DNA from: an uncultured Prevotellaceae bacterium
GTDB lineage: Bacteria; Bacteroidota; Bacteroidia; Bacteroidales; Muribaculaceae
Direction: 5' to 3'
Assembly: GCA_900320055.1 (NCBI GenBank)
Contig: ONQS01000018.1
Location: forward strand, 1 to 43,457
Length of the DNA: 43,457 nt
Below are positions 20,006 through 27,938 of this stretch, in pieces. Each line of letters begins with the position of its first letter. Position 1 is the stretch's first letter. Below the pieces are notes generated by a model. It was not told the DNA's origin, did not search any database, and saw only the letters and a list, made by a program, of their open reading frames with translations. The position numbers were made by a program, and so were the translations under genes.

Positions 20006-21448
20006 TCAGTCCTTGCAGCAGTTTTTGCGCTTGCCCTTGACGATGCCCACCTTGGAGCGCACACAGCGGAAACCGATGTAACTCCTCTGCTCGTTCTGGT
20101 ACTCCCACATGCGCAAGTCGGCGCGGATGTTGTGCACGACATCTTTCCAGGAACCGCCACGCACGATCTTGCGTGACATCTTGTAGGGGTCCTCCTGTGC
20201 CACATAGTAGCGGTACTCAGGGTTGATGTCGTCAGTCATGCGGTCGATGCTCTCGGTATAGGCCGTCGAGGTCCACTCGCTGACGTTACCGGCCATGTCA
20301 TAGAGGCCGTAGTCGTTGGGCTCATAGGTACCCACAGGCGCCGAGATGATGTAACCGTCCTTGACGTAGTTACCCTCATCAGGCTTGAAATTGGCATAGA
20401 AGCAGCCCTCGTCGACGGTAAGAGGCAGGTCTCCGTCCCAGGGATACTTGTTCTTGTTCTGACCGGCACGAGCGGCAAACTCCCACTCGGCCTCGGTGGG
20501 CAGACGGAAGGGCTCAACATAGATGCCCTGATCGCCCAGCGAACGCTTGAGGAACTCGGTGCGCCAATGGCAGAAGGCATTGGCCTGTTCCCAACTCACG
20601 CCCACCACGGGATAGTTATTGTAGTTGCCGTTGGCAAAATACATGCGCACATACGGCTCCTGATAAGCATTCTCAAAGTCGTTGACCCAGCAAGTCGTAT
20701 CAGGGTAGATATTGACGATGTAGGTGTTGAGGAAGTCAAAGTCGCTCTGTAATGCGCGGGTGATGGTCTGGCGCACGATGCGGCCCTCATCGTCGACAAA
20801 GGCGGTATCCTTGCTGATGGTGGGCGGTGTCATGTCCACCTCATGGTCAGTATTGTAGTCGCGGCGAGTGGCGTCGAAGCGATGCCTGCGCTTGGCGGCT
20901 TCGGTCAGATTATAGACCTCAAAGCGATAGTTCATCTGCGAGGCATCCAGTTCCTTCACGCCAGTGATGGGATTGATGCGGTAGACACTCTCGATAGCAC
21001 GCTCCTCGTCCTCGCTGGGGTTCTTCCAGGGGATATTCTTGCTCCAGTCGAGATGGGGCTTGACGGGATTACCCTCCTTGTCCTCCTCGATTTTGAATTC
21101 CTCGTTGCCGCCATAGGCAGGATCGGCCAGACGCTCGCGGATAATCGAGTCGCGCACCCAGTAGACAAACTGCTTATACTTGGAATTGCTGATTTCGGTC
21201 TCGTCCATCCAGAAGGCGTCGACCGACACGCCGTGTGCCGTCGAGTCGGTTCCCCACACCGAGTCGCGCTCGTTGGGTCCCTCACGCATCGATCCCACGT
21301 CAACGAGCACCATGCCATAGGGAGTGGTCTCGTTAAACACAGCGGCTCCAATGCCGGTCACCTCACCGCCACTGGACGCGCCCTTGCGAATCGAACTACA
21401 CGAAACCGTCGCCAAAGCGACTAACAATATCAAAATAAGTTTCTTCAT
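20006..21448 (-). CDS. gldK: Type IX secretion lipoprotein GldK/PorK
   Basis: GldK is an outer-membrane-anchored periplasmic lipoprotein forming the type IX ring with GldN. It has 480 residues. The signal peptide ends in a lipobox-like TVSC (Cys at 17). The body has the formylglycine-generating-enzyme/sulfatase-modifying fold typical of GldK: GMVLVDVGSMREG near the start, FRLPTEAEWEFAARAGQ, YDMAGNVSEWTSTAY, and VRGGSWKD...RSYIGFRCV at the end. The catalytic Cys pair of true formylglycine enzymes is not expected in this family, so the role is structural. It starts 6 nt after the porP/sprF stop. Confidence 0.95.
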   Translation of the reverse strand: MKKLILILLVALATVSCSSIRKGASSGGEVTGIGAAVFNETTPYGMVLVDVGSMREGPNERDSVWGTDSTAHGVSVDAFWMDETEISNSKYKQFVYWVRDSIIRERLADPAYGGNEEFKIEEDKEGNPVKPHLDWSKNIPWKNPSEDEERAIESVYRINPITGVKELDASQMNYRFEVYNLTEAAKRRHRFDATRRDYNTDHEVDMTPPTISKDTAFVDDEGRIVRQTITRALQSDFDFLNTYIVNIYPDTTCWVNDFENAYQEPYVRMYFANGNYNNYPVVGVSWEQANAFCHWRTEFLKRSLGDQGIYVEPFRLPTEAEWEFAARAGQNKNKYPWDGDLPLTVDEGCFYANFKPDEGNYVKDGYIISAPVGTYEPNDYGLYDMAGNVSEWTSTAYTESIDRMTDDINPEYRYYVAQEDPYKMSRKIVRGGSWKDVVHNIRADLRMWEYQNEQRSYIGFRCVRSKVGIVKGKRKNCCKD

Positions 21449-21454
21449 ATTCTG

Positions 21455-22435
21455 TTACATTAAGCGTACGCTTTTTTGTTTGTTCTTGTTCTTCTCCTTC
21501 GGGTCCAACTTCACATTATAGGTCACAAACACCTCATGGCTGCCAAAGGTGGCCTTGCTCAATGCGGTCACCGGATAGTCATAGGCATAACCGATGTAGG
21601 CATTCTTGAGGTTCACGCCGATAAAGGCTGTCACAGCATCTTTCCAGCGGTAGCCGACACCCAGATTCAAGAACCTGTTGTAGCGCATGCGCGCCGCAAC
21701 CTCGGCTGTCCAGAAGTTCTGCGTGTATGCAAACATGCCCGAGGGCTGTATTTCAAATAACGTATTATTAATCGGAATATTGCCGCCACCCATAAAATAA
21801 AAAGCGCGGCTGACGTTAAACTCAAAGTACTCATGGGAGTCTCTAGAAACCTTCAACTCGATGCTGGGTGATGTCACGTGGGTGACCGAAAATCCGACCC
21901 AATACTTAGGAGCCGAGTAGTAAACACCCACATTGGCATCAAAGGCGGTACCCGACAGTGTCTCCTTCTTGATGGCCTCGTCGGGGTTCTCGTCCTGCTC
22001 CTTGGACGTGACTATCTCAGTGCCTCGGAAGGTCTGAGAGTAGATACCCGGCTGGATTCCGACACTGAAGACGCCCTTGCCGATTTTGCGTTTCCACGCC
22101 AACTGCGCCCCGATGCGTGTGTTGGTAAAGAGACCGATGCGCTCAAACTCGGCCTTGACACCGACTCCGAACTTCTGCTCAAGCAACTTGTAGGGCATGT
22201 CGGCCGTGAGATAGAAGGTCATGGGCGCACGCTTGAAATCGACCCACTCCATGCGGCTACCCAGCGTGAGCCTGATGGCATTCAACTCGCCGGCAGCGGC
22301 AGGATTGTAATATCCCTGCCCCATCCAGAAGTGGGACATCGCAGCATCTGACTGTGCCAGCGCGCCGATAGCCACGACAACTGTGAGCAGTGTCGCGGCC
22401 AGCAGGCGTTTCATATCATGCGATTTCATTCCCAT
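21455..22435 (-). CDS. porP: PorP/SprF family outer-membrane protein
   Basis: This is a type IX secretion-linked outer-membrane beta-barrel of the PorP/SprF family, which links the ring complex or secreted cargo to the outer membrane. It has 326 residues from the ATG at 22435; starts at 22429 or 22414 would also keep the signal peptide (MKRLLAATLLTVVVAIGALAQ). The family signature SHFWMGQGYYNPAAAGELN follows the signal peptide. Later segments alternate as expected for a barrel (KFGVGVKAEFERIGLFT, YWVGFSVTHVTSP, GYRWKDAVTAFIGVNLKNAYIGYAYDYP). It lies between porT and gldK with 6-nt gaps. Confidence 0.92.
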   Translation of the reverse strand: MGMKSHDMKRLLAATLLTVVVAIGALAQSDAAMSHFWMGQGYYNPAAAGELNAIRLTLGSRMEWVDFKRAPMTFYLTADMPYKLLEQKFGVGVKAEFERIGLFTNTRIGAQLAWKRKIGKGVFSVGIQPGIYSQTFRGTEIVTSKEQDENPDEAIKKETLSGTAFDANVGVYYSAPKYWVGFSVTHVTSPSIELKVSRDSHEYFEFNVSRAFYFMGGGNIPINNTLFEIQPSGMFAYTQNFWTAEVAARMRYNRFLNLGVGYRWKDAVTAFIGVNLKNAYIGYAYDYPVTALSKATFGSHEVFVTYNVKLDPKEKNKNKQKSVRLM

Positions 22436-22441
22436 TACCAA

Positions 22442-23191
22442 TCATTCAAAGAAGAATGTGACGACAACCATGTTGTTTTGCACCTTGTTCACACTCTGGG
22501 TGAAACGCATCACCTCGGGATTATCCTCCAGATCGGGACGGTTTCGGTCAAGCAGATTCTTGAGGCCGAAGCAGAATTTCACCTCGGGACAAAACTTGAA
22601 GAAGGGCATATAGAAATCACACCCCATACCCACAGTGAGCATCACGTCGCCATTTTTGAGTTTCAACTGCTCGCTGCGGTCTTTGGCTAGATCCTGAGCA
22701 TACATCACACCGCCGGTAAAGTAGGGGCGCATATTGTGATAGCGCTTGGCGCTCATCTTGAGTTCCAAGGGGACAACGATGTAGGTCGACTTCACGTTCT
22801 GGCTCTGCTTATAGTGTGACTGCTCCAGCCACTCGGAGTTGCCCCGATGGTTGAGGTATCGCACGACCTTGTTGCCAAAGTACAGACCAGGCGAGAAGCG
22901 CAGATTGAAGTGCTCTGCGATGCGCAAGTCGGCCAGGACGTTCACGCAGAAACCCGGCGAGATGGCCGATACATCGGCATACCACTCCTCGCCGTCGTCG
23001 GTGACAAAGCCATTGTTGGTAATGGCCAGATTCTGAAAATTCATGCCCACCGAGAAACCGAGATGTATCAGTTTGGTATCGGCATAGGGTCGGTTCAAAA
23101 TCATGTCATTATCCTGGGCATGCACAGCAGCGCACCCCAGCGTCAACCACATCATCAGCAATGCTATATGTCTAAGCCTAGTTCGGTCCAT
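22442..23191 (-). CDS. porT: Type IX secretion outer-membrane protein PorT/SprT family
   Basis: PorT is a small outer-membrane beta-barrel essential for type IX secretion in Porphyromonas gingivalis. This protein has 249 residues with a signal peptide ending near residue 25 (VHAQDN). The mature start NRPYADTKLIHLGFSVG is characteristic of the family. Later strands include LRFSPGLYFGNKVVRYL and STYIVVPLELKMSAKRYHNMRPYFTGG, and the chain ends in a typical barrel-terminal strand (VVVTFFFE). It is first in the operon. The upstream 200 nt has no consensus housekeeping promoter but has AT-rich direct repeats. Confidence 0.9.
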   Translation of the reverse strand: MDRTRLRHIALLMMWLTLGCAAVHAQDNDMILNRPYADTKLIHLGFSVGMNFQNLAITNNGFVTDDGEEWYADVSAISPGFCVNVLADLRIAEHFNLRFSPGLYFGNKVVRYLNHRGNSEWLEQSHYKQSQNVKSTYIVVPLELKMSAKRYHNMRPYFTGGVMYAQDLAKDRSEQLKLKNGDVMLTVGMGCDFYMPFFKFCPEVKFCFGLKNLLDRNRPDLEDNPEVMRFTQSVNKVQNNMVVVTFFFE

Positions 23192-23279
23192 TTAACCATA
23201 ATAACGCAAATTGCCTCCCGATATTGCTTAAAATGCAAAAAACTGTTCACTTGACGCCCACATTGGGAGCCGTCACATT

Positions 23280-23316
23280 ATTATAAATAGTGAATACAGA
23301 TTATAAATGTATAAAT
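23280..23316. repeat. AT-rich direct repeats upstream of porT
   Basis: ATTATAAAT occurs at 23280-23288 and 23300-23308, two helical turns apart, followed by a partial copy (ATAAAT, 23311-23316). It lies about 90 nt upstream of the porT start, in the only intergenic region of the type IX operon large enough for control elements. It may be a regulator-binding or upstream promoter element; this is inference. Confidence 0.4.
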
Positions 23317-23394
23317 GGCGATTACAGCCATCAATGGGTTATTGTCCCACGGCTATACCGGGCAGCCAACACGACAGCAGATGCACCCATCGTG

Positions 23395-24438
23395 TTATCG
23401 CCACAGTCGGCCGATGGGGCGAGTGAACAAGCGGTTGACCATCCAGGCCAAAGCCAGGCCAACCGGGATAATCATCCATGGCAGCAGGTCATAGGCATTC
23501 AAGCCCAATCGCTCCAGACCGGCATGGTTAAGCAGAGGCGCCAGCCTGTAATTATAGGCCAGGGCAGCAATTGCCTGGAGCATAAACAACTCGAAGCAGA
23601 CGGTACCGACCCATTGCAGAGGTTTGGCAGCCATCAATTTGCCGATGAAGCCCTCGTGCTTATCATACAGGTAGCACACCATGATTAGCACGGCTTGGGG
23701 CAACCACCAGATGACCGTGTCACTCCACGGCTTAAGTGCCGGATACATGCCATGCGCCATCACCGCCAGCGACAGCAGCGCCACAGCGATGAGTTCGGCA
23801 TCGGTGCCATTGTCACTCTTGCCTACTATCGGCAGCCGTTTAGCCACCTGGCAGATGTCGGGAAGCGTCATACCGATCATGAAGTCGATGAGACGGGCCG
23901 GCGGGAACACATAGAGCGCCGTGCGGCCATAATCGTCGGTACCAGCCAGAACAGATATAGCAATGATTGCCAGCGCACCGAGGATCGCCAACTTATAGCG
24001 CAGCCGCAGCGGATTGTAATAACGGGCCAGCACAGGGAAACACAAGTAGCAGAACAGCAACGTGCCCAGAAACCATGACACCTTGACATAGGAGTAATAG
24101 ATAGAATGGGTGAGCGACCAACTGTGCAGCAAGGCCGCATTGAGCACCAGCGTCAGCGGTTTCAGCACCAGCACCCCCACTGCACCGGCAACCGCTAGCC
24201 ACAAGGCGAGCGTGAACCAGTGCAAAGGATAGATGCGGAGCAAGCGGCGCACGGCAAACTTGCGATAGGATTGCATGTCGAGGGTGGTGAACTGATACTT
24301 GATCGACAGCAGGAAGCCGCTCGACATGAAGAAGAAGCACACGCCCAGGCTCATCATATCGAGTTGGTCGATGCCCACATGATGCAAGATGATCAGCATC
24401 ACAAACACGATGCGCCAGCCTGTAATTGTCTTTATCAT
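23395..24438 (-). CDS. Membrane O-acyltransferase, acyltransferase-3 family
   Basis: This is an integral-membrane acyltransferase of the acyltransferase-3 family, which typically adds acetyl groups to cell-surface sugars. It has 347 residues with about ten membrane segments. Family signatures are the early WRIVFVMLIILHH, with the putative catalytic His near residue 19, and FFFMSSGFLLSIKY near residue 35. It starts 13 nt after the stop of a same-length paralogue upstream, with clear C-terminal similarity (PLQW-G, NR-FTRP), so the pair is a tandem duplication in one operon. The neighbouring flippase and glycosyltransferases suggest acetylation of the local polysaccharide. Confidence 0.85.
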   Translation of the reverse strand: MIKTITGWRIVFVMLIILHHVGIDQLDMMSLGVCFFFMSSGFLLSIKYQFTTLDMQSYRKFAVRRLLRIYPLHWFTLALWLAVAGAVGVLVLKPLTLVLNAALLHSWSLTHSIYYSYVKVSWFLGTLLFCYLCFPVLARYYNPLRLRYKLAILGALAIIAISVLAGTDDYGRTALYVFPPARLIDFMIGMTLPDICQVAKRLPIVGKSDNGTDAELIAVALLSLAVMAHGMYPALKPWSDTVIWWLPQAVLIMVCYLYDKHEGFIGKLMAAKPLQWVGTVCFELFMLQAIAALAYNYRLAPLLNHAGLERLGLNAYDLLPWMIIPVGLALAWMVNRLFTRPIGRLWR

Positions 24439-24451
24439 CTGAGGTTATCGT

Positions 24452-25495
24452 TTAAGAAAAATACTGTTTTGTCAGCGCCATGACCGGGCGGGTGAAACAG
24501 CGGTTAACCACCCACGAGATGAGCACAAGCAGCGGCAGGGCACACCAGGCAAGCCCGTCATAGATGTCCAGTCCAAAGTGTCCAGCCACCGGTGCAATGA
24601 CAAAATCAAACAGGTGGAATGCCACAAACTGCAGCACAAACATCTCAAAACTGATGCTCCCCAGCCATTGCAGCGGCTTGATGCTCAGCAGGCTACCAAT
24701 GGCTCCAGACTGCCCATCGAGCCACGCCAGAGCAACGAGTATGGCCCCCTGGGGCACTAGCCACAACACGTCGTCCTCCCAAGGCCGAACCCAAGTGGTG
24801 CAGACATTGAGGGCGATCACCGCAGCCAGCAGCAATAGCACGGACACCTCGACCAAGGTGGCCACGCCGGGCCTCAGCCTCGGCCACCTGCTCTTGGCCA
24901 CGGCACAGAGATGGCACAATGCGATGCCAGCCACCAGATCGGCCACATGAGACAAAGGATTGACAAACACCGCCTCGCGGCCATGGATGTCCAGCGGCCA
25001 CATAACGACGGCCAGCGCCATCGCCAGCGCTACGGCGAGCAGCAACTTGCCGCGCAGGCGCCAACGATGCAACCAGCAGGCCACAAGGGGATAGACGGCA
25101 TAGCAGAAGAGCAACGCACTCATATACCAGGCCACGGGGTTGATGCCATAATGCACATCATGGACGGGAGACCAGGCATGCAGCAGCAAGGCGCTGAGCG
25201 CTGTCGCAGGCCAATCGATCGGCATTGCCGTCAGCGACAGCGCGATGAGCAATAGCAATGCCAGACCCAGCCAGTGCAACGGATAGAGCCTCATGGCATG
25301 GCCAAGCACAAACGAGCGGTAGCCACGTGCGGTAAGCCGTCTGACGGGATGCCGCATGGCGAGCAGGAAAGCGCTCGACAGGAAAAAGAAAGTCACGCCC
25401 GATACCGCCACGTTATACGACCATCCCACACCACAGTGGAACAATACCACTGCGATAGCCATAAGCGCGCGCCATGAACTGATGGTTCTGATCAT
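24452..25495 (-). CDS. Membrane O-acyltransferase, acyltransferase-3 family (paralogue)
   Basis: This is the second acyltransferase-3 protein, also 347 residues and multi-spanning. The signatures WRALMAIAVVLFHCG (His near residue 20) and TFFFLSSAFLLAMRH are in the same positions as in its neighbour. The sequences have diverged considerably in the middle, suggesting different sugar positions or substrates. It is the first gene of the acyltransferase pair and is divergent from the wzx flippase across a 126-nt region with possible -7 boxes for both directions. Confidence 0.85.
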   Translation of the reverse strand: MIRTISSWRALMAIAVVLFHCGVGWSYNVAVSGVTFFFLSSAFLLAMRHPVRRLTARGYRSFVLGHAMRLYPLHWLGLALLLLIALSLTAMPIDWPATALSALLLHAWSPVHDVHYGINPVAWYMSALLFCYAVYPLVACWLHRWRLRGKLLLAVALAMALAVVMWPLDIHGREAVFVNPLSHVADLVAGIALCHLCAVAKSRWPRLRPGVATLVEVSVLLLLAAVIALNVCTTWVRPWEDDVLWLVPQGAILVALAWLDGQSGAIGSLLSIKPLQWLGSISFEMFVLQFVAFHLFDFVIAPVAGHFGLDIYDGLAWCALPLLVLISWVVNRCFTRPVMALTKQYFS

Positions 25496-25597
25496 AAGTT
25501 TATCGACATTATGCTCCTCTCGGGTGCCGGAGGGCTCGATTGTGGTGCGAAATTACAAACATTTGACCAAAGAAGGTGCAAAAATACAATTATTTTG

Positions 25598-25605
25598 TAA
25601 CTTTG
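25598..25605 (+). promoter_or_regulatory. Probable -7 box for the polysaccharide export operon
   Basis: TAACTTTG matches TAnnTTTG, 16 nt upstream of the flippase start codon; no TTTG lies at the ideal spacing. On the opposite strand TATTTTTG (25579-25586) could serve the acyltransferase pair. The intergenic region is therefore a divergent control region, with moderate support. Confidence 0.5.
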
Positions 25606-25621
25606 CAGCCGCAAAAAAACA

Positions 25622-27052
25622 ATGGCAACCAGCAACGCCCATAGTAACAACCATAGCCGAGGTTCCAAATTTATGAGGGACATCGGCGTTTATGCCATTG
25701 GCAACATCGGGTCCAAACTCATCACGTTCCTGATGGTGCCCTTGTACACCTATTTTGTTCATGACACAGGCGATTTCGGTTACTATGACGTGTGCCTGAC
25801 GGTGTGCTTGCTGTTGTTGCCCTTCTTCACACTGCAGTTGCGCGACGGAGCCTTCAGGTTCCTGCTCGACTGCGACGACGAGACACAGCGCCGGCGCATC
25901 GTTTCCTTTGTTGCACGCACAATGGCCTCCTCGCTGGTCATCACACTGCTCGTGGCCATTGTCCTTGCATTGTTTACCGACATCCAGCACTTGGGCTATG
26001 CCGTGGGATTGCTCATTGCCATGTCGCTCCAGGAGGTCTATTCTCAGGTCTTCCGCGGCTTGGGCAACAACCGCGCCTTTGTCATGGTGGGCATCCTGTC
26101 GGCTCTAGGCATCGGCGTGTTCAGCGTCATCTTTGTCGCCTATCTGCACTGGGGAATCAGAGGAATATTCCTGGCCAACATCATTGCCCGCTTACTGGCC
26201 CTCGTGCTGGTCGAGGCCAAGGTGCGTCTCATCACCCGCCACACCAGTTGGAATATCCGTATCGGCAAGGTGGGGCGCGACATCATCCGCTACACGCTCC
26301 CGTTACTTCCCGGTTCGTTATGCTGGTGGCTCACCGGCAGCAGCGACCGCCTGTTCGTCACACACTTCCTGGGACTTGACGTGAATGGCGTGTATGCCGT
26401 GGCCATCCGCTTCACGGGCATCATCAACACGCTGGCCATCATCTTCTACCAGGCATGGCAAGAGACCGCCATCCTGCAATACCACAGTCCCGACCGCGAC
26501 CGCTTCTTCTCCAGGATGTTCAACAGTTACATCTTCCTGCTGGGCATCATTCTTGTGGGCTATGTGTTCTTGCTCAAGGTTAACTATGGCTGGCTCGTTG
26601 CGCCGCAGTATCACCAGAGCCTGAATTACATCTACCCGCTGGGACTGTCAGCAGTGCTGTTTGCCTTGTCGGCATTCTTCGACATGGGCTACCAGTGCGC
26701 CAAGGACACCTCACGCACCTTGCCCGCCATCGTACTGTCGGCCGTCATCAACGTAATCCTCAACTTCCTGCTCATTAAGCCCTTAGGAGTATATGGCGTG
26801 ATACTCACCCAGGTGATCACCTACACCGTGCTCTTCACCTATCGATGGCATGACATGCGGCGCTACTTTGTCCTGAAAAGCAGCAGCCGCTCGCTAGTTC
26901 CAGTCATAGTAATGCTATTGAGTGCCATTCCATTCTACTACTGCGACGGGATTGTCATCAACATCGCGTACATGGCACTGGCCATTGGGGCCATCATTGC
27001 CGCCTGCAACAAGGAGTTGCGCGACCTGTTGCTGTCAAAATTCAGCAAATAA
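25622..27052 (+). CDS. Polysaccharide flippase, Wzx/MATE-like family
   Basis: This is a lipid-linked oligosaccharide flippase of the polysaccharide biosynthesis (MOP) superfamily, 476 residues with about 14 membrane helices. The N-terminal signature FMRDIGVYAIGNIGSKLITFLMVPLYTYFVHDTGDFGYYD is typical of this group, in which a charged amphipathic start precedes the first helix. Hydrophobic segments continue to the end. It would move undecaprenyl-linked repeat units across the inner membrane before polymerisation. It opens the plus-strand export block, ahead of Wza- and Wzc-like genes. Confidence 0.9.
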   Translation: MATSNAHSNNHSRGSKFMRDIGVYAIGNIGSKLITFLMVPLYTYFVHDTGDFGYYDVCLTVCLLLLPFFTLQLRDGAFRFLLDCDDETQRRRIVSFVARTMASSLVITLLVAIVLALFTDIQHLGYAVGLLIAMSLQEVYSQVFRGLGNNRAFVMVGILSALGIGVFSVIFVAYLHWGIRGIFLANIIARLLALVLVEAKVRLITRHTSWNIRIGKVGRDIIRYTLPLLPGSLCWWLTGSSDRLFVTHFLGLDVNGVYAVAIRFTGIINTLAIIFYQAWQETAILQYHSPDRDRFFSRMFNSYIFLLGIILVGYVFLLKVNYGWLVAPQYHQSLNYIYPLGLSAVLFALSAFFDMGYQCAKDTSRTLPAIVLSAVINVILNFLLIKPLGVYGVILTQVITYTVLFTYRWHDMRRYFVLKSSSRSLVPVIVMLLSAIPFYYCDGIVINIAYMALAIGAIIAACNKELRDLLLSKFSK

Positions 27053-27122
27053 TACGTCAGCACAAAATAATTAAGGCTTATCTTCGTTTATAAGTAAAAA
27101 CGAAAACTCATTTTGTAACCGT

Positions 27123-27929
27123 ATGAAATCAAGACTACTTATAATGATGATTGCAGCGGCAACGCTGTTGTCATGCACATCAACCAAGGACAACACCCTG
27201 GCCTACTTCAAGGATTTGTCGGCCGCACCCAGCGGCACGCTTCCCAATCCTCAAGGCAATTATCCCATCCGCATCCAGCCCGACGATGAACTCGTGATCA
27301 CCGTCACCTCGTCGGTGCCCCAGGCTACCGCCGCCTACAACATGCCGATGGATAATCCCGCCACACGCAGCAGCATCCTGACGACGACACAACCCCGCAC
27401 CCAGACCTATATCGTGGATGACGACGGCTATATCATGATGCCCACACTGGGCCGCCTGCATGTGGGAGGCATGACCATCTCCGAAATCAGGAACTTGGTC
27501 ACCAGCAAGGTTAGCGAGGACGTCAAGGACCCCTTTGTCCGCGTTGATATCGTGAACTTTGGCATCGACGTGATGGGCGAGGTCAAGAATCCGCACCGCG
27601 TCGTCACCGGTCAGCAATATTTCACCGTGCTTGACGCACTGGCCGCCTGTGGCGACTTGACGGAATTTGGCAAGCGTGATAACGTCATCGTCATCCGCAC
27701 CGAGGACGGCAAGCGCAGTTACCACACACTGAACCTGAACAGCAGCGATGTGTTCAATTCGCCCTACTTCTACATGCGCCAGAACGATGTGGTCTATGTC
27801 GAGCCCAACCAGATCCGCATCGACAATTCAAAATATAACCAAAACAACGCCTTTAAACTCTCGGTCATCTCGACCGTTGTGAGCAGCGTGTCGGTCATCG
27901 CATCGCTCGTCATCGCACTAACCAGATAA
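27123..27929 (+). CDS. Polysaccharide export lipoprotein, Wza/BexD family
   Basis: This is an outer-membrane polysaccharide export protein, 268 residues. The lipoprotein signal peptide ends in LLSC (Cys 18). The export domain covers about residues 48-140 (YPIRIQPDDELVITVTSS ... YIMMPTLGRLHVGGMTISEIRNLV). One SLBB-type repeat follows (ALAACGDLTEFGKRDNVIVIRTEDGK), then a C-terminal hydrophobic helix (SVISTVVSSVSVIASLVIAL). It is shorter than E. coli Wza, as usual in Bacteroidota. It is followed after 9 nt by the Wzc-like gene, its expected partner across the periplasm. Confidence 0.9.
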   Translation: MKSRLLIMMIAAATLLSCTSTKDNTLAYFKDLSAAPSGTLPNPQGNYPIRIQPDDELVITVTSSVPQATAAYNMPMDNPATRSSILTTTQPRTQTYIVDDDGYIMMPTLGRLHVGGMTISEIRNLVTSKVSEDVKDPFVRVDIVNFGIDVMGEVKNPHRVVTGQQYFTVLDALAACGDLTEFGKRDNVIVIRTEDGKRSYHTLNLNSSDVFNSPYFYMRQNDVVYVEPNQIRIDNSKYNQNNAFKLSVISTVVSSVSVIASLVIALTR

Positions 27930-27938
27930 TCAATCAAC

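Noticed and set aside
23368-23396. 7-bp inverted repeat over the stop codon of the first acyltransferase as a terminator
   Set aside because: The stem is short with a 15-nt loop and no T run follows.
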